A stretch of 38,263 nucleotides of DNA from Enterococcus raffinosus (GTDB lineage: Bacteria; Bacillota; Bacilli; Lactobacillales; Enterococcaceae), in assembly GCF_001886185.1 (NCBI RefSeq), contig NZ_JXLA01000007.1, positions 1 to 38,263 on the forward strand, given 5' to 3'. The notes beneath the pieces are model-generated. The model made no database searches, was not told where the DNA came from, and worked only from the letters and a program-made list of their open reading frames with translations. Position numbers and translations under genes: made by a program. How positions within the stretch are numbered: position 1 is the stretch's first letter; each line of letters starts with the position of its first letter. Positions 10,065 through 19,871 of the stretch are shown here, piece by piece.

Positions 10065-10334
10065 TTAATTCCCGTTATTTTCCACACGAGTCTCATTAAT
10101 GATTCGATACATTTTTGCTGCATCGTCTTTTTTCGTTGATTCATGCAGCTCTTCCACCGCGACCTCTAGGACTTTGTTCCCAAATTGAATTCGCAATTGA
10201 TCGCCAACTTTCACATCTGTTGAAGATTTTGCTAATTTTCCATTTACTTGTATCCGCCCTTTATCAGCGACCTCTTTTGCCACTGTTCGACGCTTAATGA
10301 TCCGTGAAATTTTCAAAAATTTATCTAAGCGCAT
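10065..10334 (-). CDS. rqcP: S4-domain ribosome quality-control protein RqcP (YabO/Hsp15 family)
   Basis: An 89-residue protein that is mostly an S4 RNA-binding domain ([17 protein letters not shown]...[15 protein letters not shown]). In Bacillus the homologue RqcP binds stalled 50S subunits with RqcH and supports C-terminal alanine tailing of arrested nascent chains. RqcH itself is not in the window. The start overlaps the flippase-like gene closely: the ribosome site GAGGG lies within the last codons of that gene, 3 bases before this ATG in the intergenic sense, indicating coupling. Confidence 0.9.
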   Translation of the reverse strand: MRLDKFLKISRIIKRRTVAKEVADKGRIQVNGKLAKSSTDVKVGDQLRIQFGNKVLEVAVEELHESTKKDDAAKMYRIINETRVENNGN

Positions 10335-10337
10335 AAC

Positions 10338-11936
10338 TTACCCTCTTTTCCAATTTATTCTCAATAATTTACTGCCGAATGGCAACATCAGCCACTCACG
10401 AATAGTTAACAATCGTAATTGAATCGCCAAAATCAAAAAAGCACTGCCACCAATCAACACTCCAAAAATTGCGACAATCAGTGCCAAACTCCTTTTTTGA
10501 ACCATACCAAAAAGAACACTGATACCGCCATAATAACATAATAACACGAATACCATGCCTACTAAACAAAGCATAAGGTTTCGTATAAAGTGACGTTGAC
10601 TCCCATATTCTCTTGTCTCACGATCACATGAAAAATGCAGAATAAACAAAGCCACGATCAATCCTAACAGCGTAGACAGGCTGGCACCAATCGTTCCAAA
10701 TTGTTTTGTCAGCCCGCCAGTAATTACTATTTTTAGAAGTAACCCAACACCCGCAGCCTGCAAAGAACTGCGGTATTCATTTTGGCTTTGAGCGATGCTT
10801 TGATACGCCTGCACCATAGCCATCAAAAAGATTGAAAACACGAATAATACTAGCGTCCCGTTTCCTTTATAGTCCTTAAATAATGCATAGTTTACGTATG
10901 GCAATAACATTGCTAGACCAATCGAAGCCGCCGCCGCGATTCCACACGTTAAACGTAAAAAAATTTGACTCGTTTTAACAAACATTCCATGATCACGATT
11001 GACTAAATGTCTTGTCAATAATGGTATAAAGCTTGAGCTGAGCGCCAAAGCCGCCACCAACCCTAATTGTACTAGCGGTTGTCCTCGATCGTAAATACCC
11101 TTGGCCAGCTTCGCTCCATGTTCACTTAATCCGAAATCAACCAACGCCTTTTTTACAGTGAAGGAATCAATCAGCTGAAAGAGAATCAATAAACCGCTAT
11201 AAACCGTCATCAAACCGCCTTCAAGCACCAAACGCTTGCCGAGTTCTAGTGTTTTTCCACCTATGGTTGGCAACTTTCGCACAATACTTGTTGCCATTAT
11301 TTTTCGTCGATAATACCACAGTACTAACACGGCAACGATTCCGCCAACTAAAGCGCCTGACATTGCTACCGTTCCTGTGCGATAGACCGTCCAGCCAAAC
11401 TGTTTGAATGACCAAGCAGCAATTACAATGACTGCTACTCGTATAAACTGTTCGACCACCTGTGAAACAGCAGTGGGGACCATCAATAATTTCCCTTGAA
11501 ACTCGCCACGTGTAATCGAAAGAAACGGCATGATTACAAAGGTAAAAGAAACAACACGAATCAGGGGAGCCAATTTCCCATCCCCCATCCAATCTGCAAA
11601 TGGTTGTGCGGAAAAAAAACACACGGCCCATAGAAGGAGCCCAAAACCGCTGATTAAAGGAAATAGTTCCTCCAACGCTTGGCGCTGTTTTCGGGGCTCT
11701 TTTTGTTCTGCCACATATTTAGAGATAAATTGAGGCAGACCTGACAATGCTAGAGTCATAGCAATACCATAGATCGGATAAACCTGCTGATACACATAAA
11801 ATCCTTCATCACCTGCGAAGTTTTGATAAGGGACTCGATAAACGGCACTTAAAAGTTTCGCTATAAATGATGCAGCAGTCAAGACGAAGGCGCCTTGCAT
11901 CATGACTCGCATTTCTTTATTCGCCAATGCCTTCAC
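10338..11936 (-). CDS. MurJ/SpoVB-like polysaccharide or lipid II flippase (YabM family)
   Basis: A 532-residue multi-pass membrane protein of the MOP exporter superfamily, with about 14 hydrophobic segments and the family opening FVLTAASFIAKLLSAVYRVPYQN. Relatives include Bacillus SpoVB, YtgP/MurJ and YabM; the position between mfd and the S4 gene is that of yabM. Whether it flips lipid II or another polyprenyl-linked glycan cannot be told from sequence. The predicted start is GTG, 3 bases after the mfd stop with a poor ribosome site; ATGs at codons 9 and 12 are alternatives. Cytoplasmic-membrane protein. Confidence 0.88.
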   Translation of the reverse strand: MKALANKEMRVMMQGAFVLTAASFIAKLLSAVYRVPYQNFAGDEGFYVYQQVYPIYGIAMTLALSGLPQFISKYVAEQKEPRKQRQALEELFPLISGFGLLLWAVCFFSAQPFADWMGDGKLAPLIRVVSFTFVIMPFLSITRGEFQGKLLMVPTAVSQVVEQFIRVAVIVIAAWSFKQFGWTVYRTGTVAMSGALVGGIVAVLVLWYYRRKIMATSIVRKLPTIGGKTLELGKRLVLEGGLMTVYSGLLILFQLIDSFTVKKALVDFGLSEHGAKLAKGIYDRGQPLVQLGLVAALALSSSFIPLLTRHLVNRDHGMFVKTSQIFLRLTCGIAAAASIGLAMLLPYVNYALFKDYKGNGTLVLFVFSIFLMAMVQAYQSIAQSQNEYRSSLQAAGVGLLLKIVITGGLTKQFGTIGASLSTLLGLIVALFILHFSCDRETREYGSQRHFIRNLMLCLVGMVFVLLCYYGGISVLFGMVQKRSLALIVAIFGVLIGGSAFLILAIQLRLLTIREWLMLPFGSKLLRINWKRG

Positions 11937-11939
11937 CGC

Positions 11940-14900
11940 CTATTCTTTGTATTTTTGCTCACGTAATGCACGAACAAACAAACTAACTTCTCGTAACCAA
12001 ACGGCTTCATCCATCGTTTTCGCCACCACTAACTTCATGACCATTTTGTCTTTTTCAACACCTAATGTGGCTTTCGTTTTTGTTGCACTTAACGCTTCAA
12101 ATAGCTGCTCGACTTTATAAGCTTTCGTTCCTACCTTACTTAAGGTAATGATAATTTGCTGCTGCCGTTTTTGAATACTTTCAACCAATGCACGGTCTCC
12201 GTCCATTTTTATCTGCCCAATATTCAACAGGTTGGCTACTTCATCAGGATAATCACCAAAGCGATCCACTAAATCAGCTTCCACTTCATCCAGCATTTCT
12301 GTACTTTCTAACTCACGAATCCGTTTGTATATCTCAATCTTTTGTCGCTCATCTTCGATATAAGTTCCAGGAATGTACGCATCAATTCCTAAGTTGATCT
12401 CTACGGAGGTTCGTTCCACTTGGGTATTCTTTCCTTGTTTACGATCTACTGCCTCAGAAAGCATTTGCGAATACATATCAAAGCCGACCGCGTCGATGAA
12501 GCCATGTTGCTGTGCACCTAAGAGATTACCGGCTCCGCGAATAGACAAATCTCGCATCGCTATTTTAAAACCAGAGCCTAGCTCAGTAAAATCTTTGATC
12601 GCCTGCAGACGTTTTTCGCTAACTTCATTTAAGATTTTTTGCGGCTCATACATGAAGTAGGCATAAGCGATTCTATTGCTTCGTCCGACTCGACCGCGCA
12701 ATTGATACAAGGTAGACAGCCCCATATAGTCGGCGTTTTCAACAAACAATGTATTAACATTCGGAATATCTACACCTGTTTCAATAATCGTCGTGGTAAC
12801 TAATATATCGTATTGCCCATCAATAAAGTCCATGAGTGTATTTTCCAACTGAACTTCTGTCATTTGTCCATGAGCAAAACCAATTCTGGCATCTGGTACT
12901 AGCATCTGCAGCTCTTCTACTTTTCTTTCGATAGTCTCCACTCGATTATATAGATAAAAGGCCTGTCCGCCTCGTGCCATTTCACGTTCGATGGCTTCTC
13001 GAATTGCTCCTGGATTCGTCTCCATGACATACGTTTGAATCGGATATCGATTTTCTGGTGGGGTTTCAATCACTGAAAGATCCCGCACGCCTAACATCGA
13101 CATATGCAACGTTCGCGGAATCGGTGTCGCAGTCAACGTCAACACATCTACTTGAGAACGCAATTGTTTCAATCGTTCTTTATGCTTCACGCCAAAACGT
13201 TGTTCTTCATCAATTACTAGTAACCCTAAATCCGCGAACTGCAAATCTTGTGATAAAAGCCGATGGGTTCCCACAACAATATCAACCTGTCCAGTTCGAA
13301 TTTGCTCGATCGTTTCATTTTGCTGTTTTTTGGTTCGGAAACGGCTCAGCATCGCCACATTCACAGGAAAGTTTTCAAAACGCTCAGTCATCGTGTCATA
13401 ATGCTGCTGAGCCAAAATTGTCGTCGGCACAAGAAAAGCGACTTGTTTATTTTCTTTGATTGCTTTGAAGGCTGCTCGTAAAGCTACTTCTGTTTTACCA
13501 AATCCAACATCCCCCACCAATAAGCGATCCATGGGACGAGCTCTTTCCATATCATGCTTAATTTCGGCTGCACTTCGCAACTGGTCATCCGTTTCACTAT
13601 ATGGAAAAGCATCCTCAAATTCCTTTTGATACTCATCATCTGGACCGAATGCGTACCCGCGTTCCGCTTCACGTTTAGCGTACAGTTCGATTAAGTCATC
13701 CGCTATATCTTCGATTTTTTTCGAAACTTTGCTCTTAGTTTTCGTCCATTCACTACCACCTAATTTATTGATCTTAGGTGGTTTCGCTTCAGAGGAAACG
13801 TATTTTTGAATCAAATTTAGCTGTGTGACTGGAATGAATAGCTTATCATCTTTTTGGTACAAAATTGACATATAATCTTGATGGACCCCGTCGATTTCGA
13901 TCGTTTCCATGCCAATATATTTACCAATCCCATGATTTGCGTGAACAACATAGTCTCCAGGCTTTAACTCATTGTAACTTTTCAACCGTTCAGCATTTGA
14001 GATCGTCTGGCGACGAGCGCGCTTTTTGGTGACCTTTTGAAATATTTCACGTTCGGTCACTACGACTAGTTTATCTTGCGGCATTTCAAACCCATTGGTT
14101 AATGTCCCAGTGACAATCTGGGTTTTCCCTATCAGTAAATTATCTGGTGTCGTTTGAACCGCCTTGATATCCACATCATGAAATTCCTGCGTTAATTTTT
14201 CTTGCCGTTCTTGATCAGAGACTAAAAATAGAACGGTTTGTTCTTGTTTCTGCCAACGATCCACCTCTGTCTTTAATAGTGGCATCTGTCCGAAGAACTG
14301 CTGCATAGAACGGTATTGAAAATTATGAATCGCTTCAAAACGCAGATTCCCCATACCCTTTTGAAACAGCGAAAAGAAACTTGTCACAAGTTTAGATTTT
14401 TTGATTAGCTCATGGGCATTCATCCCAAAAGTCTGTTCAGAAAAAACTCGTAATTCTTCAATTTTTTGAGTATGCCACTCTGCTTCCTCTCGTTCCATCT
14501 CACGATGCGTTTCCATCATACGTGGATAATCATCCACAAACAGCAGCGCATCCTTGGCGAAATGATCCAACAAAGAAACTTTTTCTTCATATAATAAATC
14601 TGTATAATATTTCGCCTGTTCTGTTGGTATTCCATCTTCCCAAGAGGAGATCAGCTGACCAAAGTAATCGTTCAAAAAGTTATAGTCTTCTTTTTCTTTC
14701 GTCACTGCTAAGCGATTTTGCAACAGCTGGTTCACATTTTGCGCACCCTGGGTCAAATCTTGGGCAGAAAAAACTAAGTCCGTCGTTGGAGTAATCCAAA
14801 CATCCTTTAAGTTTTCTACAGATCGTTGAGTTTCTGGTTCGAAATAGCGCAGCGAGTCGACTTCTACATCAAAAAGTTCTACCCGCACAGGATATTCCGT

Positions 14901-15452
14901 CGTCAACGGATAAATATCAACAATGCTTCCACGCATACTGAATTCACCAGGTTTTCCAACCATTGTCTGGCGTTCATAGCCCATTAATACTAACCGTTGA
15001 GCTAAATTTTCTAAATCAACCTCGCTGCCTATTTTCCAATGAAGCTGATTCGCCTGCCATGTTTCAACAGTTGGTAAATATTTTCTCAACGCCGCAACGG
15101 GTACGACATAAATCCCATTTTTACCTTGAGACAATGCTTGAAGAGTGGACACACGTTCCGCTCGTGCTTCTGGTGAGGCAAAAGCCATTTCTGCCGAAAG
15201 CACTTCATCAACCGGAAACAGATGGACATCTTCCACTATATTCCGCAGTTCATCCGCTAATTGATTACTATAGTAAAGATTCGGTACGACAATCACTGTT
15301 TGCTTTTTGCTTACTTGCTGTGCAGCAGCCATCACCAAGGCTTTAGCCGAACCAGAAAGACCGATCACTAACTGACGTTTTGCTCTTTTATCTAAATTAG
15401 CCTGCCATTCTTTTACCAAGGGCAGCTGATTAACAAATTCAATCAAATTCAT
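11940..15452 (-). CDS. mfd: Transcription-repair coupling factor Mfd
   Basis: DNA translocase that removes RNA polymerase stalled at lesions and recruits UvrA. The 1170 residues are full-length: an N-terminal UvrB-like region (1-200, with MGYERQTMVGKPGEFSMRG), the RNA-polymerase interaction domain (about 495-560, including GDYVVHANHGIGKY), helicase Walker A GDVGFGKT (647-654), DEEQ (748-751), the GRVGRSNR motif, and a C-terminal TRCF domain. AAGGAG precedes the ATG. It is downstream of pth with a 61-base gap, and 3 bases upstream of the flippase-like gene. No Bacillus fin or spoVT is present. Confidence 0.98.
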   Translation of the reverse strand: MNLIEFVNQLPLVKEWQANLDKRAKRQLVIGLSGSAKALVMAAAQQVSKKQTVIVVPNLYYSNQLADELRNIVEDVHLFPVDEVLSAEMAFASPEARAERVSTLQALSQGKNGIYVVPVAALRKYLPTVETWQANQLHWKIGSEVDLENLAQRLVLMGYERQTMVGKPGEFSMRGSIVDIYPLTTEYPVRVELFDVEVDSLRYFEPETQRSVENLKDVWITPTTDLVFSAQDLTQGAQNVNQLLQNRLAVTKEKEDYNFLNDYFGQLISSWEDGIPTEQAKYYTDLLYEEKVSLLDHFAKDALLFVDDYPRMMETHREMEREEAEWHTQKIEELRVFSEQTFGMNAHELIKKSKLVTSFFSLFQKGMGNLRFEAIHNFQYRSMQQFFGQMPLLKTEVDRWQKQEQTVLFLVSDQERQEKLTQEFHDVDIKAVQTTPDNLLIGKTQIVTGTLTNGFEMPQDKLVVVTEREIFQKVTKKRARRQTISNAERLKSYNELKPGDYVVHANHGIGKYIGMETIEIDGVHQDYMSILYQKDDKLFIPVTQLNLIQKYVSSEAKPPKINKLGGSEWTKTKSKVSKKIEDIADDLIELYAKREAERGYAFGPDDEYQKEFEDAFPYSETDDQLRSAAEIKHDMERARPMDRLLVGDVGFGKTEVALRAAFKAIKENKQVAFLVPTTILAQQHYDTMTERFENFPVNVAMLSRFRTKKQQNETIEQIRTGQVDIVVGTHRLLSQDLQFADLGLLVIDEEQRFGVKHKERLKQLRSQVDVLTLTATPIPRTLHMSMLGVRDLSVIETPPENRYPIQTYVMETNPGAIREAIEREMARGGQAFYLYNRVETIERKVEELQMLVPDARIGFAHGQMTEVQLENTLMDFIDGQYDILVTTTIIETGVDIPNVNTLFVENADYMGLSTLYQLRGRVGRSNRIAYAYFMYEPQKILNEVSEKRLQAIKDFTELGSGFKIAMRDLSIRGAGNLLGAQQHGFIDAVGFDMYSQMLSEAVDRKQGKNTQVERTSVEINLGIDAYIPGTYIEDERQKIEIYKRIRELESTEMLDEVEADLVDRFGDYPDEVANLLNIGQIKMDGDRALVESIQKRQQQIIITLSKVGTKAYKVEQLFEALSATKTKATLGVEKDKMVMKLVVAKTMDEAVWLREVSLFVRALREQKYKE

Positions 15453-15513
15453 TTTTATACTCCTTACATGTTCCTACTAACCTGCTAAAATCGTATGATT
15501 CTCGATGAATTTT

Positions 15514-16071
15514 CTAATTAAAGCGATTCATTGTTTGCAAGAAATCATTACCTGAAACATAATCATCCACTGCTTCAGTTGCTCGAGCCACGCTATTTGC
15601 GATAACAGGCATCTCTTCTTTTCCGAAAGTACTTAGTACGTGATTCACAACCGTCTTTCCGTTTGGACGACCAATACCGATCTTGATGCGATTAAACTCT
15701 TGCGTTCCGATGTGAGAGATAATACTTTTTAGCCCATTGTGTCCACCTGCACTGCCCTTTTGCCTCAAACGTAATTTTCCAAGCTCCATATCTAAATCAT
15801 CCGCGATTACCACCAGCTCTTCTAAATAAATGCCAAAATAAGTCATTAACGGACCAACCGCACGACCTGATTCATTCATAAAGGTGAGCGGTTTGACTAA
15901 TAAAATCTTTTCTCCATTGACAAAATAATCCGCCACTTCTGCTTCGAAGGTATTTTTCTTAAAAACAGCTCCATGTTCTTTTGCCAATTGATCTACAACC
16001 ATAAATCCAACATTGTGCTTTGTGTTTTCGTATTTCTTGCCTGGATTTCCCAAACCTACGATCATTTTCAT
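15514..16071 (-). CDS. pth: Peptidyl-tRNA hydrolase
   Basis: Releases peptides from peptidyl-tRNA that has dropped off ribosomes. The 185-residue form starts at the ATG giving MKMIVGLGNPGKKYENTKHN, 8 bases after GAGGCGG; a longer reading 13 codons upstream lacks a ribosome site and conserved residues. The catalytic histidine is His19, and ADDLDMELGKLRLR and GSAGGHNGLKSI are intact. First gene of the pth-mfd run, with a leader of more than 100 bases and a probable promoter at 16192-16220. Confidence 0.97.
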   Translation of the reverse strand: MKMIVGLGNPGKKYENTKHNVGFMVVDQLAKEHGAVFKKNTFEAEVADYFVNGEKILLVKPLTFMNESGRAVGPLMTYFGIYLEELVVIADDLDMELGKLRLRQKGSAGGHNGLKSIISHIGTQEFNRIKIGIGRPNGKTVVNHVLSTFGKEEMPVIANSVARATEAVDDYVSGNDFLQTMNRFN

Positions 16072-16148
16072 ACTGTTCCGCCTCTTTTTATAAATATCTA
16101 TTTCTCTCATATTAAAATTTATTAGATTTTCATTTGCATGACAAAATG

Positions 16149-16172
16149 CTGGATAGTCAAATGACTACCCAG
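16149..16172 (-). other. Hairpin in the pth leader RNA
   Basis: A 10-bp stem (16149-16158 with 16163-16172) has a 4-base loop. On the minus-strand RNA all ten pairs form, one being G-U; on the plus strand the same position would be an A-C mismatch. That asymmetry suggests the RNA made leftward is the functional one. It lacks a proper U-run, so a simple terminator is unlikely. This 356-base gap (16072-16427) otherwise holds the two divergent promoters and the cre site. Confidence 0.5.
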
Positions 16173-16191
16173 TTCAAATTTTTCTTTATAC

Positions 16192-16220
16192 AGTATAACA
16201 CAAACTCATCTGTAGTGACC
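16192..16220 (-). promoter_or_regulatory. Probable promoter of the pth-mfd operon
   Basis: Minus-strand extended -10 TGTTATACT (TATACT at 16192-16197) with a poor -35 (GGTCAC, 16215-16220) at 17 bases. The transcript would carry about 115 bases of leader. The -35 region is covered by a cre-like sequence. Confidence 0.5.
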
Positions 16221-16227
16221 GTTTTCA
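16214..16227. promoter_or_regulatory. Catabolite response element (cre) candidate
   Basis: Read on the minus strand the 14-mer TGAAAACGGTCACT matches the consensus TGWAANCGNTNWCA everywhere except the last base. It lies on the pth -35 region and about 130 bases upstream of the ldh -35. CcpA could repress pth or activate ldh from here; both modes are known for cre sites at such places. A poorer look-alike is at 16303-16317. Confidence 0.5.
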
Positions 16228-16359
16228 ACGCTTTAAGTCTCTCATAAGTTTCTGTTATTTTTGAAAAAAGTTTATAGTATCAGCTTCCTACGCCATTAAC
16301 ACATGAAGCGTTTTCTTCTGAAACAGCAAAAATAACTGTATTATTAATGAGTAAAATAC

Positions 16360-17408
<1,049 letters not shown>

Positions 17409-17419
17409 ATTTTTCATCT

Positions 17420-17454
17420 CCGCAAAGAATTTGAATATTCTTTGCGGATTTTTT
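17420..17454 (+). terminator. Terminator of ldh
   Basis: A perfect 11-bp stem (17420-17430 with 17437-17447) with a 6-base loop is followed by six T's. It ends the ldh transcript before the ldt promoter. Confidence 0.93.
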
Positions 17455-17489
17455 AATATTTGCTAACATTTCAGAACATATCACTCGTA

Positions 17490-17518
17490 TTTAAACGATT
17501 CTGTGGTATATTTATATT
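17490..17518 (+). promoter_or_regulatory. Possible promoter of the L,D-transpeptidase gene
   Basis: TTTAAA (17490-17495) and TATATT (17513-17518) are 17 bases apart, about 100 bases before the start codon. A TTGAAA at about 17532 with a poor -10 is an alternative closer to the gene. Confidence 0.45.
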
Positions 17519-17615
17519 CGGTATATCATTTTGAAATCGACTACTATTTTGATAGAAATGCTTCGATCGTTTAATGAAGACCAAATAAAAGGAAATGCAA
17601 TGAGGAGTTATTTCG

Positions 17616-19022
17616 ATGACAAGAAATGAAAGAAGAAATTCTCGTGGCCGAACGCGAATCGGTTTGATTGTTGTATTAGGTTTATTGGTAGTTTTAGTTG
17701 GCGGATACGCTATTCGCAGTACATATTATGCTCAAAGGTTCCTTCCTAACACGGTCGTGAATGGAGTGAAAATAAATAATTTAACGGTGAGCGAAGCAAA
17801 CCGTAAAATTACCCGCGAGCTGTCAGATTCACCCTTCCTAATAAAAATCGACGACAAAAATTGGAAAGAGATCAATCGCAAAGATCTAGGTTGGCAAAAC
17901 AATTATTTACCTGGTTTAAAAGAGATGCAGAAAAAGCAAAATCCTTTTAGCTGGGGTATGCAGTTAGTCTCCGCAGCAGATACAAAAGATGTTGACGGCA
18001 ATACTTTAGATGAAAATAAATTAAATGCTGTGGGAGAAGCCATTCGTGCTGAATTGACTCAAGCCAATACAACACGGACAGCAACAGAAAATGCGAAGGT
18101 GACTCGAACAAGCGAAGGCTTCGAGATTACACCAGAAAAACAAGGGAATACAATTGACGTTGATGCCGCCGTAGCTGCCTTTAAGGAAGCTGCAAAAGAA
18201 GGCAAACACACGATTGATTTTGATAAGTACCTTTCGAAACCAACCATCACAAAAGATGATGCTGATCTGAAAAAGACGATGGATAAAATGAATGCTGTAG
18301 CAAAGATCAAAGCAAACTATAGTATCAACGGAGAAAACTTCCAAATTCCATCATCTGATATCAATGACTGGTTAGTCGACGACAATGGTAACATGTCTCT
18401 TGATAAAGATAAGGTAACTGCTTATGTTACCAGCTTAGGAGAAAAGTACAACACAAGCTCAAAACCAACTGAATTCAACAGTACTCGACGTGGAAAAGTT
18501 TCTGTTCCATCAGGTACTTATAGTTGGACCATCAATACCTCAGCAGAAGTTGAAGCATTGACAAAACAAATTTTAGAAGGTAAAGACTTTACTCGTTCAC
18601 CTGTCGTTACCGGGGCAACAACCGCAGATAAACCATTAATTGATAAAACCTACATCGAAGTAGATTTACAAAATCAACATATGTGGTATTACAAAGATGG
18701 TAACGTAGCTTTAGAAACTGACATTGTCAGTGGTAAACCAAGCTCACCTACACCAGCCGGAGTTGACTACGTTTGGTCGAAAGAAACAAACAAAACCTTG
18801 CGTGGAAAAAATGATGACGGATCGGACTATGCAAGTCCTGTTAAATATTGGATGCCGATCGATTGGACAGGTGTTGGTCTTCACGACTCTGACTGGCAGC
18901 CTGCATATGGCGGCGAACTATGGAAGACTCGCGGCTCTCACGGTTGTGTGAATACACCACCAGATGTAATGGCAAAACTTTTCGATATGGTAGAAGTCGG
19001 TACTCCTGTTTTAGTCTTTTAG
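17616..19022 (+). CDS. ldt: L,D-transpeptidase, Ldtfm-like
   Basis: Makes 3-to-3 peptidoglycan cross-links from tetrapeptide stems; in E. faecium the homologue Ldtfm can bypass penicillin-binding proteins. The 468 residues comprise a short basic N-terminus, one membrane anchor (about 16-35), two PG-binding-type domains (about 45-335) and a C-terminal YkuD domain (about 345-468). The catalytic set is intact: Cys444 in RGSHGCVNTPP with His442 and His423, at the same 21-residue spacing as in Ldtfm. The ATG follows GAGGAG. It is monocistronic and converges on yebC. Activity in the cell would depend on a D,D-carboxypeptidase to supply tetrapeptides, not seen here. Confidence 0.95.
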   Translation: MTRNERRNSRGRTRIGLIVVLGLLVVLVGGYAIRSTYYAQRFLPNTVVNGVKINNLTVSEANRKITRELSDSPFLIKIDDKNWKEINRKDLGWQNNYLPGLKEMQKKQNPFSWGMQLVSAADTKDVDGNTLDENKLNAVGEAIRAELTQANTTRTATENAKVTRTSEGFEITPEKQGNTIDVDAAVAAFKEAAKEGKHTIDFDKYLSKPTITKDDADLKKTMDKMNAVAKIKANYSINGENFQIPSSDINDWLVDDNGNMSLDKDKVTAYVTSLGEKYNTSSKPTEFNSTRRGKVSVPSGTYSWTINTSAEVEALTKQILEGKDFTRSPVVTGATTADKPLIDKTYIEVDLQNQHMWYYKDGNVALETDIVSGKPSSPTPAGVDYVWSKETNKTLRGKNDDGSDYASPVKYWMPIDWTGVGLHDSDWQPAYGGELWKTRGSHGCVNTPPDVMAKLFDMVEVGTPVLVF

Positions 19023-19030
19023 ACCAAACT

Positions 19031-19057
19031 AAAAACCAGCGAAATTCGCTGGTTTTT
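19031..19057. terminator. Bidirectional terminator between ldt and yebC
   Basis: A near-perfect inverted repeat (19031-19043 with 19045-19057) is flanked by A's on the left and T's on the right, so it can work in both directions for the convergent genes. Confidence 0.9.
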
Positions 19058-19074
19058 TTCTTTGTCTTTTTTAT

Positions 19075-19797
19075 CTATTCTGCCGAAGTAAAGACTTCGG
19101 AAACATCGTCATCATCTTCTAACTTTTCAACTAAACGATCCAGTTTCTCTTTTTGCTCATCGTCTAAAGAAACCGTTGTTTGTGGGATCATCGTTAATTC
19201 CGCTTGCGCCAACGTAAAGCCATCGGCTTCCAATTGATCACGAACATTGGTAAAATCCTCAGCTGCGGTATAGATTTCAAAGACCTCTGGCAAAATCTCC
19301 ATGTCCTCTGCTCCCGCCTCAAGTACGTCTTCAAACATGGTATCCTCATCCACTGATAAGTTCTCACGTTCAATAGCAATGTAGCCCTTACGATCAAACA
19401 TATAATTTACTGAACCAGTCTCACCTAGATTTCCCCCATTTCGGGTAAATGCCACTCGTACATTTGTTGCTGTTCGATTGCGGTTATCCGTTAGGGCATG
19501 GACTAAAATGGCTACGCCACCAGGTCCATAACCTTCATAAGTAATTTCATCATAGTGTTCGCCTTCGCCTGCCGATGTTGCCTTTTTGATTGCACGATCC
19601 ACATTATCATTTGGCATATTGGCCGATTTAGCTTTATCAATCACTAATCGTAGTGCTGGATTCGTACTCGGGTCAGGACCTCCGGCTTTAGCTGCCATAT
19701 AGATTTCTCGTGACATCTTTTGAAAGATTTTTCCTCGTTTCGCATCTTGAGCATTTTTTCGCCCTTGAATATTGTGCCATTTACTATGTCCTGACAT
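19075..19797 (-). CDS. yebC: YebC/TACO1 family protein
   Basis: 240 residues from the ATG giving [15 protein letters not shown], which follows GGAGG by 8 bases; an ATG five codons earlier overlaps that site. The family signatures are [26 protein letters not shown], and the acidic C-terminus. Long called a transcriptional regulator; more recent work in bacteria and mitochondria points to a role in translation, easing ribosome passage through proline-rich stretches. It has a near-consensus promoter and ends at the shared terminator. Confidence 0.95.
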   Translation of the reverse strand: MSGHSKWHNIQGRKNAQDAKRGKIFQKMSREIYMAAKAGGPDPSTNPALRLVIDKAKSANMPNDNVDRAIKKATSAGEGEHYDEITYEGYGPGGVAILVHALTDNRNRTATNVRVAFTRNGGNLGETGSVNYMFDRKGYIAIERENLSVDEDTMFEDVLEAGAEDMEILPEVFEIYTAAEDFTNVRDQLEADGFTLAQAELTMIPQTTVSLDDEQKEKLDRLVEKLEDDDDVSEVFTSAE

Positions 19798-19830
19798 GGT
19801 ACATTCCTCCAATATTTATTGATCCTTATT

Positions 19831-19859
19831 ATTGTCCGCCTGAAAACGTATTTCGTCAA
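19831..19859 (-). promoter_or_regulatory. Promoter of yebC
   Basis: Minus-strand TTGACG (19854-19859) and GACAAT (19831-19836) are 17 bases apart, 34 bases before the yebC ATG, in the gap after the VanZ-like gene. Confidence 0.65.
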
Positions 19860-19871
19860 GAATTATCACTA

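Noticed and set aside
11221-11631. Minus-strand out-of-frame open frame of 136 codons inside the flippase-like gene
   Set aside because: Shadow frame rich in Cys/Trp/Arg, lying wholly inside a gene with clear homology.
13058-13459. Plus-strand open frame of 133 codons within mfd
   Set aside because: Antisense to conserved Mfd helicase motifs, no recognisable domain and no ribosome site.
16303-16317. Second cre-like sequence upstream of ldh
   Set aside because: It needs a one-base deletion in one arm to fit the consensus, much poorer than the site at 16214-16227.
17461-17500. WalR-like half sites upstream of ldt
   Set aside because: Two TGTT-type hexamers occur on the minus strand, but with a 4-base gap and mismatches, so they do not fit the WalR geometry.
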